64,000 nt of DNA from Lacinutrix algicola (GTDB lineage: Bacteria; Bacteroidota; Bacteroidia; Flavobacteriales; Flavobacteriaceae): positions 62,001-126,000 of the forward strand of contig NZ_LIQH01000027.1 of the NCBI RefSeq assembly GCF_001418085.1, written 5' to 3'. This document shows positions 23,854-33,630 of this stretch, one piece after another (positions within the stretch are counted from its first letter, which is position 1; the number at the start of each line of letters is the position of its first letter). The position numbers and the translations under genes are program-made. Under the pieces are notes generated by a model. The model did not search any database. It saw only the letters and a program-made list of their open reading frames with translations, and was not told the DNA's origin.

Positions 23854-24819
23854 TTGAATACTAAGGAATCTATTATAAAAATTGCCAAAGAAACCATTGC
23901 TTTAGAGAGCGCTTCTATAAGTAATCTCGCTACTTTAATAGACGAAGACTTTGCTGATGCTGTGCAGCTTATATACAAATCTAAAGGTCGAGTTATCATT
24001 ACAGGAATTGGAAAAAGTGCCATAATTGCAACAAAAATTGTTGCAACAATGAATTCTACAGGAACGCCTGCTGTTTTTATGCATGCTGCAGATGCCATTC
24101 ATGGTGATTTAGGTTTAATTTTAGAAGATGATGTTGTTATTTGTATTTCTAAAAGTGGTAACACACCTGAAATAAAGGTACTTGTACCTTTAATAAAGAA
24201 TGCAAAAAATAAAATGATTGCCATAACAGGTAATAAAGACTCTTTTTTAGGTACACAGGCAGATTATGTTTTAAACGCGTTTGTTGCTAAGGAAGCTTGC
24301 CCAAATAATTTAGCACCAACAACAAGTACAACTGCCCAATTAGTAATTGGAGATGCTCTTGCTGTTTGCTTATTAGAAATTCGTGGTTTTTCTAGTAAAG
24401 ATTTTGCAAAATACCATCCAGGAGGTGCTTTAGGTAAAAAATTATATTTACGAGTACATGATTTATCTTCGGTTAATAATAAACCGCAAGTACAAATAGA
24501 TACAGATGTTAAAAAAGTAATTATAGAAATCTCTGAAAGTTTACTTGGTGTAACTGCTGTTGTGGAAAACAATAAAATTGTTGGTATTATTACCGATGGA
24601 GATTTAAGACGTATGCTTACTAAGGTTGATAATTTTACTGGACTTACTGCAAAAGACATTATGAGTAGCAATCCTAAAACCATAAATGAAGATGCTATGG
24701 CTGTAGATGCTATGGAGCTTATGGATAACAACGGTATTTCTCAATTACTTGTAGAAAACGAAGGTAATTATGCTGGTGTAGTACACATACACAACTTAAT
24801 AAAAGAAGGTATTATTTAA
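23854..24819 (+). CDS. kdsD: D-arabinose-5-phosphate isomerase, KpsF/GutQ family
   Basis: Interconverts ribulose-5-P and arabinose-5-P, the first step to KDO for LPS. The 321-aa product has a SIS domain at about 30-175 (GRVIITGIGKSAIIATKIVATMNSTG, SKSGNTPEI, NNLAPTTSTTAQLVIGDALAVCL) and two CBS domains at about 200-320 (LLGVTAVVENNKIVGIITDGDLRRML, AVDAMELMDNNGISQLLV). Start codon TTG at 23854; no ATG gives the normal N terminus. It is the first gene of an operon with tatC, a CMD protein and lptB, which links KDO supply with LPS export. Confidence 0.92.
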   Translation: MNTKESIIKIAKETIALESASISNLATLIDEDFADAVQLIYKSKGRVIITGIGKSAIIATKIVATMNSTGTPAVFMHAADAIHGDLGLILEDDVVICISKSGNTPEIKVLVPLIKNAKNKMIAITGNKDSFLGTQADYVLNAFVAKEACPNNLAPTTSTTAQLVIGDALAVCLLEIRGFSSKDFAKYHPGGALGKKLYLRVHDLSSVNNKPQVQIDTDVKKVIIEISESLLGVTAVVENNKIVGIITDGDLRRMLTKVDNFTGLTAKDIMSSNPKTINEDAMAVDAMELMDNNGISQLLVENEGNYAGVVHIHNLIKEGII

Positions 24820-25655
24820 TGGCAAAAGCAGATGTAAACAGTATGTCGTTTTTAGATCATCTAGAAGATTTAAGATGGCATTTAATTAGAATATGTATTG
24901 CAATAGTTATTTGCGGTACTGTCGCTTTTATTTTTGGAACTTTTATTTTCGATAATATTATTATGTGGCCAAAAAAGATGACGTTCCCTACATACCAATG
25001 GCTATGTGGAGTATCTCAGTTTTTTGGTATAGAAGACACCACATTTTGCCAAGCAGAATTTCCTTTTATTATTCAAAACAGAACAATGGCTGGTCAGTTT
25101 TCTGCACATATATGGACCTCTATTTATGCTGGGTTTATTGTTGCCTTTCCTTATATAACCTATCAACTTTGGCATTTTATAAGTCCTGGTATGAAGGTAA
25201 ACGAGCGTAAAACATCTAGAGGTTTTATTATTATCTCTTCTTTACTCTTTTTTATTGGTGTTCTATTTGGGTATTTTATTATTGTACCATTATCCATTAA
25301 CTTTCTTGCTAACTATATAGTAAGTACAGAAATTTTAAACGAAATAGATATTAGCTCTTACATTTCCCTTATTCGCTCATCGTCTTTAGCGGCAGGTTTT
25401 GTTTTCGAGCTTCCTATTATTATATATTTCTTAACCAAAGTTGGTTTAGTAACACCGGAAATACTAAAAAAATATAGAAAGTTTGCACTTGTTATAGTAC
25501 TTATACTTTCTGCAATTATAACACCACCGGATATTGCCAGTCAGATTATTGTAGCAATACCAATACTTATTTTATATCAAGCTAGTATTTTTATCTCTAG
25601 AATGGTAGTGAAAAAACAGAAAAAGAAACAAAGAAAAGATGTCAGAGTCAGTTAA
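24819..25655 (+). CDS. tatC: Sec-independent protein translocase TatC
   Basis: A 278-aa receptor subunit of the twin-arginine translocase with six transmembrane helices. Family signatures are MSFLDHLEDLRWHLIR at the N terminus, the periplasmic loop around FIIQNRTMAGQFSAHIW, and YQLWHFISPGMKVNERK. The insertion carrying three Cys (CGVSQFFGIEDTTFCQAE) in the first periplasmic loop is longer than in E. coli. Its ATG overlaps the kdsD stop (TAATG). Confidence 0.95.
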   Translation: MAKADVNSMSFLDHLEDLRWHLIRICIAIVICGTVAFIFGTFIFDNIIMWPKKMTFPTYQWLCGVSQFFGIEDTTFCQAEFPFIIQNRTMAGQFSAHIWTSIYAGFIVAFPYITYQLWHFISPGMKVNERKTSRGFIIISSLLFFIGVLFGYFIIVPLSINFLANYIVSTEILNEIDISSYISLIRSSSLAAGFVFELPIIIYFLTKVGLVTPEILKKYRKFALVIVLILSAIITPPDIASQIIVAIPILILYQASIFISRMVVKKQKKKQRKDVRVS

Positions 25656-25986
25656 AGAATTTAATGATTATCGTACTAAAATGAACGATAAAATATTAGC
25701 AGATAATAATAAGGTAATAAAACGTATTTTTAATTTAGATACAAACGCCTTTGCAGAAGGTGCTTTAGATGTTGCCACAAAAGAACTTTTAGGTCTTGTT
25801 GCCTCAACAGTTTTACGTTGCGACGATTGTATTAAGTACCATTTAGAGTCTTGCTACAATGCAGGATTATCTAAAGAAAAAGTGGTAGAAACATTAAGTA
25901 TTGCTACACTAGTTGGCGGTACTATTGTAATTCCTCACCTAAGAAAAGCTTATGAATACTGGGATGAATTAGAATCTCAAAGTTAA
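25639..25986 (+). CDS. carboxymuconolactone decarboxylase / AhpD-like protein
   Basis: A 115-aa CMD-family protein. The redox motif CDDCIKYH (two Cys with two residues between, then His) matches AhpD-like thiol-dependent proteins, while DVATKELLGLVAS and LSIATLVGGTIVIPHLRKA are family landmarks. It is likely a disulfide-reducing or peroxidatic accessory enzyme rather than a true decarboxylase. The start overlaps tatC by 17 bp, in the kdsD-tatC-CMD-lptB operon. Confidence 0.88.
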   Translation: MSESVKEFNDYRTKMNDKILADNNKVIKRIFNLDTNAFAEGALDVATKELLGLVASTVLRCDDCIKYHLESCYNAGLSKEKVVETLSIATLVGGTIVIPHLRKAYEYWDELESQS

Positions 25987-26051
25987 ACTTTAGCTAAACC
26001 AAATTAAGTTTAATCTTAGTTTAGTATTTTTATCTAATATAATATGTACAC

Positions 26052-26792
26052 ATGAAATTAAAAGCCGAACATTTAATGAAGTCCTATAACGGACGAAAAG
26101 TTGTAAAAGATGTTTCTCTAGAAGTAAATACTGGAGAAATCGTTGGATTACTTGGACCTAACGGAGCAGGAAAAACAACCTCTTTTTACATGATTGTTGG
26201 CTTAATTAAACCTAACGGTGGAAACATATTTCTGGAAGGTACTAATATTACCAAATACCCAATGTACAAACGTGCACAAAATGGTATTGGTTACTTGGCA
26301 CAGGAAGCTTCGGTTTTTAGAAAACTAAGTATTGAAGATAATATTTTAAGTGTATTACAATTAACTAAACTAAGTAAGAAAGAGCAATTACATAAAATGG
26401 AATCGCTTATAGATGAGTTTAGTTTAGGGCATATTAGAAAAAGTCGTGGCGATTTATTGTCTGGTGGAGAACGTAGAAGAACAGAGATTGCACGTGCCTT
26501 GGCAACGGATCCTAATTTTATTTTATTAGATGAACCTTTTGCTGGTGTCGACCCTGTTGCTGTAGAAGATATACAACGTATTATTGCGCGTTTAGCTAAA
26601 AAAGACATTGGTATTCTTATTACCGATCACAACGTACAAGAAACTTTAGCCATTACAGACAGAACGTATTTAATGTTTGAAGGTGGTATTCTAAAAGCTG
26701 GTGAACCAGAAGAGCTCGCTGCAGACGAAATGGTACGTAAGGTATACTTAGGACAGAACTTCGAATTACGTAAGACTAAAATTGATTTTTAG
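26052..26792 (+). CDS. lptB: LPS export ABC transporter ATP-binding protein LptB
   Basis: A 246-aa ATPase that powers LPS extraction from the inner membrane with LptFG. Walker [10 protein letters not shown] lies at 35-43, the signature [16 protein letters not shown] near 135-150, Walker [15 protein letters not shown] follows and the H-loop is ITDHNV. The LptB-specific C terminus ([23 protein letters not shown]) identifies it among branched-chain-type ATPases. It ends the kdsD operon and is followed by a strong terminator. Confidence 0.95.
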   Translation: MKLKAEHLMKSYNGRKVVKDVSLEVNTGEIVGLLGPNGAGKTTSFYMIVGLIKPNGGNIFLEGTNITKYPMYKRAQNGIGYLAQEASVFRKLSIEDNILSVLQLTKLSKKEQLHKMESLIDEFSLGHIRKSRGDLLSGGERRRTEIARALATDPNFILLDEPFAGVDPVAVEDIQRIIARLAKKDIGILITDHNVQETLAITDRTYLMFEGGILKAGEPEELAADEMVRKVYLGQNFELRKTKIDF

Positions 26793-26820
26793 TCGAAATA
26801 ATAAAGAAATATTTTACAAC

Positions 26821-26861
26821 AAAAAACACCATTAGTAATTTACCAATGGTGTTTTTTTTTA
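26821..26861 (+). terminator. terminator of the kdsD-lptB operon
   Basis: 13-bp stem AAAAAACACCATT (26821-26833) / AATGGTGTTTTTT (26845-26857) and a T run. Confidence 0.85.
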
Positions 26862-26897
26862 TGCCTTTTAATAGCCTAAATCTACTTTCTATTAGTT

Positions 26898-26922
26898 GTC
26901 ATTCCTGCAAAGGCAGGAATCC
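26898..26922 (+). repeat. REP-like palindromic repeat, copy 2
   Basis: GTC then ATTCCTGC-AAAG-GCAGGAAT then CC: an 8-bp perfect palindrome with 4-nt loop. It is the same unit as at 19031-19053 in opposite orientation. Confidence 0.55.
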
Positions 26923-26948
26923 ACCATCAATTAATGTAAACATTTCTA

Positions 26949-28733
26949 TTAATTAACTTTCAACTTCTGAACGTGTTTCTGTTCTTTATCCATTTCAAGT
27001 CGAAAAGAAAGAACTTTAGACTTGTTTTCGGCTTGAGAAAAATATACGATTTTTATATAAATGTATTTTGAACCTTTCTTTTGATAAGTCGATGCGCCAG
27101 TTATTGTTATAGTATCTTCTTTGTTATTATGTATCTTTTCCTTGAGCGCTTTATAACTATCCTTTAATAATACATTTGTTTCACAAGTTAAATCATCTAG
27201 TAATAAGTCGTCCTTAGCTTCAAGATAACTTAATATTTTATTTGAAAGCGCTAGTGCTTTTGGTGGCACATCTTCTAAATTAAAATACCTGTTCTTACTA
27301 GAATAGGAAGCTTCATTTTTATCCCAAACATCATTTAATCTAGAGAGTTGTAAAATCTTATAATCTGGATCTATTGTTACTTTTTCTAAATTGTTTTTGC
27401 TAAAAGTATACTTATCATCAGTATAAGAAAAAGATAACCTGTGTGTTTCTTTTGTTCCGTCGGTTAGTTCTTTCTCTATATCTACTTTAGTGTCTCTAAC
27501 TGTAAGTCCATTTATAATTAACTCTTTTTTAGTTTCAGTAACAAAGAAATCTGGTAGCACATTGTTATCTATTAAACTTAAATCTTTCAGCTTTAAAAAC
27601 TCTTGAAATTCACTTAAAGAAACCATACGTCCGTTTACTATACTACTCCTATAAAACTGAGATAAGTCGTTATATAAATTAGGATTATTTTTCTCATTAT
27701 AGACAAATAGAAGTGGTGAAAACTCATAATTAAATTTACTTCTATTCTTACTCATAATCCTTTTTGTTACTAGATTAGCATTTTCAACACCTTCAACTCT
27801 GTGTCGTTTTCTATTTAATAAACTTTTTAAAATACTATCTTCATTTTTAGATTCTAAGTACTTTATAGACATATATTCTGCCAATCCTTCTGTTAAAGTA
27901 GACTCTTTGAACCTAATACCAGAAACTCCCCAAAACAAATGAGCAACTTCGTGAGCCAACAAGCGTTTTCTTAATTTTGCTTTATCCTTAATCATTTTAG
28001 TGTTTAGAAGTATAACATTGTCTAATGTTCTACCTAAAAGTGTTTTACTAACAAAAGGAATAAATATTATTTTTGGTTTAGATTTTCGTTCAGGATAGCT
28101 CTTTAAATAGAAACTATAAGCATCATTTATTACATTAATTATATCTTCAATTTTATCTTTATTCTTTTTATACCTATTTAAATTGTATACTTCAAATCCT
28201 TTTATTTTACTATTATAAAAGTCTCCAGCAATTATTGGTGGTGAATATAAATGAGTGTTTTCTAAATCACTTTTATTAGGATAAACTAAAGTAAACTCTT
28301 TGGGAAGTTTGGTTTGAATACTAAACGTTTTTCTATTATTATAGTCTTCTTTTAATGTCGTTAAATAATTGATTGTTGTTAAGAAGAAATCTTTAGTCTT
28401 TAAATAGCTATCGTTTTTACCTTTGGGCAAATTTACTAGATAACTAAAACTGTTTTTTTTAGGTATGTATTGCGTATAATTAGGCTTACCTAATCTAACA
28501 CTTCCTATTAAAGATGCTTGGTCTTTATGGATAAGTACTTGCCCACTAACTATTATGGTATCCTTTTTAATATCTAAATTTGGTAATTTAGTATTAACAT
28601 ACAAATTCCCATAGTTATCTACTTCTATACTTGCATTTACAATACGTTCTTGGCTATAAGAAAGCATTGAAACTATTAAGCAAAATATAAAGCAAATTTT
28701 TCTTAGTAATACATTAGCAAGAGATACTTTCAT
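26949..28733 (-). CDS. secreted gluzincin-type metallopeptidase, M1-like
   Basis: A 594-aa exported protein: a signal peptide of about 27 residues, beta-rich N-terminal part, and a zinc-peptidase motif HEVAHLFWG at 261-269 with a third ligand candidate Glu282 in TEGLAEY. The spacing HExxH-x16-E is two residues shorter than the x18 of classic M1 aminopeptidases. The C-terminal 200 residues show no known motif. It probably acts in the periplasm or outside. Single gene; base use is as AT-rich as its neighbours. Confidence 0.65.
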   Translation of the reverse strand: MKVSLANVLLRKICFIFCLIVSMLSYSQERIVNASIEVDNYGNLYVNTKLPNLDIKKDTIIVSGQVLIHKDQASLIGSVRLGKPNYTQYIPKKNSFSYLVNLPKGKNDSYLKTKDFFLTTINYLTTLKEDYNNRKTFSIQTKLPKEFTLVYPNKSDLENTHLYSPPIIAGDFYNSKIKGFEVYNLNRYKKNKDKIEDIINVINDAYSFYLKSYPERKSKPKIIFIPFVSKTLLGRTLDNVILLNTKMIKDKAKLRKRLLAHEVAHLFWGVSGIRFKESTLTEGLAEYMSIKYLESKNEDSILKSLLNRKRHRVEGVENANLVTKRIMSKNRSKFNYEFSPLLFVYNEKNNPNLYNDLSQFYRSSIVNGRMVSLSEFQEFLKLKDLSLIDNNVLPDFFVTETKKELIINGLTVRDTKVDIEKELTDGTKETHRLSFSYTDDKYTFSKNNLEKVTIDPDYKILQLSRLNDVWDKNEASYSSKNRYFNLEDVPPKALALSNKILSYLEAKDDLLLDDLTCETNVLLKDSYKALKEKIHNNKEDTITITGASTYQKKGSKYIYIKIVYFSQAENKSKVLSFRLEMDKEQKHVQKLKVN

Positions 28734-28784
28734 ACTAATAATAAATGGTTTTAAAGTTTTAATTTCTACTGTAAACTACAATTT

Positions 28785-29381
28785 CTAACCTCTACGTCTC
28801 TCTAATAAAACCAACATCATTAAACTTAACATAATACGATCGTCGTCGTCGTTATCTATTGGCTTAACAAGTTCAACTTTAAACTCTTTTCCGAAAAAAG
28901 AAGGCTCTTTTTTCAACTTAACAATAATTTCACCTCTTAAATTAGTAACGTTATAAGTAGGATTAAATAAGTAACCTGTAAAGAATCCTAAAACAGGTAT
29001 TTCTCCCAATATAGAGTCCAAAACCTTTACCCAAGCATTGTTTTCTTTTATGTGGTATTGTATTTTGTCGTGCTGGTCTATAATTTCATAATTAGCTTTC
29101 CATATCGAAGCCCAACCTTTTCTAGCAATTTTACCAATTATAGAGCCATCTGCATCTTTTAAAGCATAAGCTGCTGAAAAATCTAACCATTGGTTTGCTG
29201 CAATAGTATAAGCAACGTTTGTTTTATTCGAATCTGAATATATAGTAATCGCTTCTTTAAGCTTAAACATTTTTTGCTTTACAAAAGCTACTGTCTTGCC
29301 ATTAGCATCTTTTGCTGTAAAATCGTTTGCTAGCGTACCAATGTGAAAACTAAACTGTAAAGGGAATTTTAAATCTTTCAT
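28785..29381 (-). CDS. LURP-one/phospholipid-scramblase-like fold protein
   Basis: A 198-aa protein with the repeating beta-strand pattern of LURP-one-related (Tubby-like) proteins: DFTAKDANGKTVAFVKQK, ITIYSDSNKTNVAYTIAAN, YALKDADGSIIGKIARKGWASIWKANYEI and TYNVTNLRGEIIVKL. The C-terminal end IMLSLMMLVLLERRRG holds a hydrophobic helix. Family function is unclear (membrane or phosphoinositide binding in eukaryotes). It lies 18 bp downstream of the TerC-type gene, so it is in the pssA-TerC transcript. Confidence 0.6.
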   Translation of the reverse strand: MKDLKFPLQFSFHIGTLANDFTAKDANGKTVAFVKQKMFKLKEAITIYSDSNKTNVAYTIAANQWLDFSAAYALKDADGSIIGKIARKGWASIWKANYEIIDQHDKIQYHIKENNAWVKVLDSILGEIPVLGFFTGYLFNPTYNVTNLRGEIIVKLKKEPSFFGKEFKVELVKPIDNDDDDRIMLSLMMLVLLERRRG

Positions 29382-29399
29382 ATTAAAAGTATTAATAGC

Positions 29400-30209
29400 T
29401 TAAGCTTTTTTTGAATTATTATTCTCCTTTAACAGCTTCTTTTGGTAACGACCTTGCACAACATCTACAATAACAAGTATGGCGATTACAAAATAGAAGG
29501 TTGTTTTACTCATTGGTACAATTTCATTTCCAAAGAAATATAAGTGAGCCAAGTGGCCACCTTCTGTAATTAACATAATTCCAACTATAAAAAGAATAAA
29601 TAAACCTAAGACTTCGTACATTCTGTTTTTAGATAAAAAACTAGAAATCTTATCGGCCATAAATAACATTAATAATCCACTAACAACAATGGCAATAGCC
29701 ATAACAATAAAAGCAACTGTAGAATCTTCAATTTCTCTGGTTAAACCAATGGCTGCTAAAATAGAATCGAAAGAAAAAACCAAATTCATAATTACAATAC
29801 TTGTAATGGCAGCATTTGCCGTTTTTGTACCACGCTCTACATCGTCTACTTTATGACTATTTTCCTGAAGTGAAATCATGTGCCAGATTTCTTTTATTGC
29901 AGTATAAACAATAAAAGCTCCACCAACAAGTACAATAATACTGTGCCCATTAAACGAAAACTTTACAATATCTTCTATTTCTCCTGTTAGCCAAGAAAAA
30001 GGCTCTTGAAAAAACACGATGACTTTTACTAACACAAATAATAATATTATCCTTAAAAAAATAGCTATTAATATTCCTTTTTTACGAACACTTTTTTGTT
30101 CGGATAGTGGTGCTTTTTTAGATTCTAAAGATATATATAGTAAGTTATCGAAACCTAAAACAGCTTGTAAAGCCACTAACATAATTAGTGTAAAAATAAT
30201 TTGACCCAT
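29400..30209 (-). CDS. TerC family integral membrane protein
   Basis: A 269-aa protein with 7-8 transmembrane segments and the TerC hallmarks GFDNLLYISLESKKAP (19-34) and NLVFSFDSILAAIGLTRE (141-158), each with membrane-embedded Asp and Asn. Members are implicated in tellurite resistance and manganese export, in several bacteria during protein secretion. The start overlaps the stop of pssA by one base, so the two genes are coupled. No other ter genes are here. Confidence 0.88.
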   Translation of the reverse strand: MGQIIFTLIMLVALQAVLGFDNLLYISLESKKAPLSEQKSVRKKGILIAIFLRIILLFVLVKVIVFFQEPFSWLTGEIEDIVKFSFNGHSIIVLVGGAFIVYTAIKEIWHMISLQENSHKVDDVERGTKTANAAITSIVIMNLVFSFDSILAAIGLTREIEDSTVAFIVMAIAIVVSGLLMLFMADKISSFLSKNRMYEVLGLFILFIVGIMLITEGGHLAHLYFFGNEIVPMSKTTFYFVIAILVIVDVVQGRYQKKLLKENNNSKKA

Positions 30210-30955
30210 TAGTTTTTGTTATTTTGAATTAAAGAAAGAAGAATATATAATAATATGATTACTGGTATTGCGGCAAAATGCAGTACTATTAATAAGACTA
30301 AACTTAGAATAATAAAAACATAGCGCATTGCATTATTTTTAAAACTATAGTCTTTAAATTTTAATGCGAATAGCTTAATACCCGAATTAAGCAAGTAGCA
30401 ACTTAAAAGAGCAAGCCCAATTAAAAACCATTTATTTAATATAATGGCATTGATAATATCGTTATGTTGAAACTCCATAATTAATGGTAACGACATAATA
30501 AGTAATGTATTTGCCGGTGTTGGCAAGCCTTTAAAATAGGTCTGTTGGTCTTCGTCTAGATTAAATGTTGCTAACCTGTAAGCCGAAGCTAAAGTTACAA
30601 ACAAACCAATAATTGGCACAAAAGACATTGAAAACCCAGACCAATGTAAAGACCATTCGTTAGAAGCTGCCATTGGTGGCGCATCTACAGCTATTGCTAT
30701 TAATTTATAAAGAATAATTCCTGGTACTAGACCACTAGTAACCATATCGGCCAGAGAGTCTAATTGTAAACCTAGTTCACTTTGCACATTAAGTTTACGA
30801 GCTAAAAGACCATCGAAAAAATCGAAAAATATACCTAAAAAAACAAATAATGCAGAAGTAACAAAAAGATTGTTAACTGCGAATAATACTGCAATGCTGC
30901 CACATAACAGATTAAGAAGTGTTATAAAATTTGGAATAAATTTTTTAATTTGCAT
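30209..30955 (-). CDS. pssA: CDP-diacylglycerol-serine O-phosphatidyltransferase
   Basis: Makes phosphatidylserine, the precursor of phosphatidylethanolamine, at the inner membrane. The 248-aa protein carries the CDP-alcohol transferase motif DG-xx-AR-x8-G-x3-D-x3-D (DGLLARKLNVQSELGLQLD, SLAD) near residues 48-70 and six or so transmembrane helices. It is first in a minus-strand run followed by the TerC and LURP-one genes. Confidence 0.92.
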   Translation of the reverse strand: MQIKKFIPNFITLLNLLCGSIAVLFAVNNLFVTSALFVFLGIFFDFFDGLLARKLNVQSELGLQLDSLADMVTSGLVPGIILYKLIAIAVDAPPMAASNEWSLHWSGFSMSFVPIIGLFVTLASAYRLATFNLDEDQQTYFKGLPTPANTLLIMSLPLIMEFQHNDIINAIILNKWFLIGLALLSCYLLNSGIKLFALKFKDYSFKNNAMRYVFIILSLVLLIVLHFAAIPVIILLYILLSLIQNNKN

Positions 30956-31230
30956 TGGTTAGTTTTTTTGTAAAAATAGTAAAGTATTTTAATTTATAGT
31001 AACACTATACAATATAGTATTTAATTTGAAGTTTAATAGATACTCAAAACTAATAGATTACAGGTTTCTATAGACGTTTCTTTTTTCCTTATTTTATTAA
31101 AATTTAAAACTATAGCTAAGGCTACGCTCTAAAATTTTATATCAATAAAGAAAAACATTATGAGCTCTAAATTCCCTAAAACCTATTTGTTTTGAGTAAA
31201 TAGAAAATTTATACCATCTTTGTAAAAAAA

Positions 31231-32301
31231 TTGATATTGAAACTACAACTAACTCTTGCGCTAACCTTAGTGTCTATTACACTTTTTGGTCAAACCAAAT
31301 ATTCTAATGAATTCATGAATATTGGTGTTGATGCTGCTGCTCTTGGCATGAGCAATGCTGTAGCTGCTACCACTAACGATGTTAATGCTGGATATTGGAA
31401 TCCTGCAGGTTTAGTTAATGTAGAAGATAACCAATTAGCATTAATGCACTCTAGTTATTTTGCGAATATTGCTAATTACGATTATGCTGCTTTCGCAATG
31501 CCTTTAGACGATAAAAGTACTATTGGTTTCTCTTTAATACGTTTTGCCGTTGATGATATTTTAGACACAACACAATTAATTGACGATCAAGGTAATGTTA
31601 ACTACGATCGTATTAGTTTATTCTCGACAGCAGATTATGGTTTTACATTTTCTTACGCTAGAAAATTACCTATCCAAGGTTTAAACTATGGTATTAATGC
31701 CAAAGTAATACGCCGTATTATTGGTGATTTTGCTAATTCTTGGGGATTTGGATTTGATGCCGGTATTCAATTTGAAAATGATAACAATTGGAAATTTGGC
31801 TTAATGGCTAGAGATATTACAACAACTTTTAATTCTTGGAGCTACGATGAAGAAGCCTTTGCAAGAGTACAAGGTGCTGTAGAAGGTCAAAATCAAGAAT
31901 TACCAGAATCTTCAGAGATTACAATTCCTAAGTTACAAATAGGGATTTCTAAAAGCTATCTTTTTCATTACGATTATAGCTTAAAAGCAGCATTAGATTT
32001 AAATGTACGTTTCGAACAAAACAACGATATCTTCTCAACATCTTTTGCAAGTGTAAATCCTGCTTTAGGGTTTGAATTTGGCTATATAGATATGATATAC
32101 CTTAGAACTGGTGTTGGTAATTTTCAAAATGAATTACAAATTGATAATTCTGAAAGCTTAAGTTTTCAACCAAGTTTTGGTCTGGGCTTTAAATACAAAG
32201 GTATTTATATAGATTATGCTTTTACAGATATTGGCGATCAAAGTGCCGCATTATATTCTAACGTATTCTCGGTAAAATTAGACTTTAGCGCTTTTAGATA
32301 A
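31231..32301 (+). CDS. PorV/PorQ family outer-membrane beta-barrel protein
   Basis: A 356-aa exported barrel protein. A signal peptide of about 20 residues (ending ITLFGQ) is followed by the PorV-like beginning NIGVDAAALGMSNAVAA and DVNAGYWNPAGL, and many amphipathic strands. PorV and PorQ belong to the type IX secretion system; this family member may serve T9SS or another envelope function. The start is TTG (31231, or 31237), with no ATG. It is probably co-transcribed with the DUF4105 gene 6 bp downstream. Confidence 0.75.
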   Translation: MILKLQLTLALTLVSITLFGQTKYSNEFMNIGVDAAALGMSNAVAATTNDVNAGYWNPAGLVNVEDNQLALMHSSYFANIANYDYAAFAMPLDDKSTIGFSLIRFAVDDILDTTQLIDDQGNVNYDRISLFSTADYGFTFSYARKLPIQGLNYGINAKVIRRIIGDFANSWGFGFDAGIQFENDNNWKFGLMARDITTTFNSWSYDEEAFARVQGAVEGQNQELPESSEITIPKLQIGISKSYLFHYDYSLKAALDLNVRFEQNNDIFSTSFASVNPALGFEFGYIDMIYLRTGVGNFQNELQIDNSESLSFQPSFGLGFKYKGIYIDYAFTDIGDQSAALYSNVFSVKLDFSAFR

Positions 32302-32307
32302 AAAAAT

Positions 32308-33474
32308 ATGAAGAAACTTTTACTTACTTCACTCCTACTTTCTTTCTTTTTTTCATTTTCTCAAGTACCACAACTTACAAATAATACCGAAATAAGTATT
32401 ATTACTATTGGACCTGGAAACTTATTAAACGATAGTTTTGGACACAATGGGTTTAGAGTGAAAAATGAATATTTAGATGTTGTTTACGACTACGGAAGAT
32501 ATAATTTTGAAGATCCTAATTTCTACACCAATTTTGCGAAAGGAAAATTAAAATACTTAATGGGAGCAGCTAATACTCGAGATATTATCGCGTATTATAA
32601 AAGTCAGAATAGAACCATAAAAGAACAAGTTCTTAATTTAAACAAAGATCAAAAAGAAACACTTTTAAATTACTTGGGCAATAACTACAAGCCTGAAAAC
32701 AGACCATACCTTTACGACTTTTTCTACGATAATTGTGCTACCAAAATGCGTGATGTCGCTGAAACGGTTTTAAATGGAAACATAAAATATAATACGCCTA
32801 AGGTTTATAAAAACGAAACCTTTAGAGATTTAATACAAAATAATTTATATTGGAATTCTTGGGGAAGTTTTGGTATTGACATTGCTTTAGGTTCTGTTAT
32901 AGACAAGACAGCAAGCCCTAGAGAATATATGTTTTTACCAGAAAACATTTTTCAGTTTTTTGAAGAAGCTTCTTTTAAAAACACCAATAAACCCATTGTA
33001 AAAACATCTAAAATTCTCTATGCACAAGATGAACCTTTTGAAAAAGATAGCTTTATAACCAGCCCAATAGTTATTCTTTCGCTTTTAAGTTTTGGTATAG
33101 TATTTATCACTTTTAAGGATAATAAAAACGATAAACGCTCTAAGTGGTTAGATGTAATACTTTTTACAATAACAGGTATTATTGGTTTACTATTATTGCT
33201 TCTTTGGTTTGCAACAGACCATACTGCAACTGCATATAACTACAATCTATTATGGGCTTGCCCAATTAGCTTAATAGCTTTATTTCAAGTCTCTAAAAGT
33301 GCGCCTAAGCGTTGGTTTGTAAGCTATTTAAAGTTTCTTGTTATTATGCTTTGTTTAATGACTATGCATTGGTTTATTGGCGTTCAGGTTTATGCTTACG
33401 CGCTTATACCTTTACTAATTGCATTGGCTGTAAGGTATATTTATTTAATTCGTTTTTTAACACGTAAAGTTTAA
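32308..33474 (+). CDS. DUF4105 (Lnb-like) protein with C-terminal membrane domain
   Basis: The 388-aa protein has a signal segment (1-19), a periplasmic DUF4105 domain (about 28-225) and about five transmembrane helices (250-385). His46 in SFGHNGFR and Cys143 in YDNCATKMRD match the papain/NlpC-like catalytic pair of the lipoprotein N-acyltransferase Lnb family, so a role in lipoprotein N-terminal acylation is plausible, since Bacteroidota generally lack a typical Lnt. It is the second gene of the unit starting at 31231. Confidence 0.78.
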   Translation: MKKLLLTSLLLSFFFSFSQVPQLTNNTEISIITIGPGNLLNDSFGHNGFRVKNEYLDVVYDYGRYNFEDPNFYTNFAKGKLKYLMGAANTRDIIAYYKSQNRTIKEQVLNLNKDQKETLLNYLGNNYKPENRPYLYDFFYDNCATKMRDVAETVLNGNIKYNTPKVYKNETFRDLIQNNLYWNSWGSFGIDIALGSVIDKTASPREYMFLPENIFQFFEEASFKNTNKPIVKTSKILYAQDEPFEKDSFITSPIVILSLLSFGIVFITFKDNKNDKRSKWLDVILFTITGIIGLLLLLLWFATDHTATAYNYNLLWACPISLIALFQVSKSAPKRWFVSYLKFLVIMLCLMTMHWFIGVQVYAYALIPLLIALAVRYIYLIRFLTRKV

Positions 33475-33630
33475 AAGCAGTTATACTTTCTAACTCTTTT
33501 TTAAGTTTATCTGATTTTGAAAAATAAATGCTATTGTATTTATATTCTAGGTTACTTCCGAAGAAAAAATAAAGCTACTTACTAATTTAGTTTTTATGTT
33601 TATTCTAGGCTGCAAAGAAAGAAAACAAAT

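Noticed and set aside
33475-33630. Short gap with two similar TATTCTAGG stretches
   Set aside because: Similarity is short and imperfect and shows no fold or reading frame.
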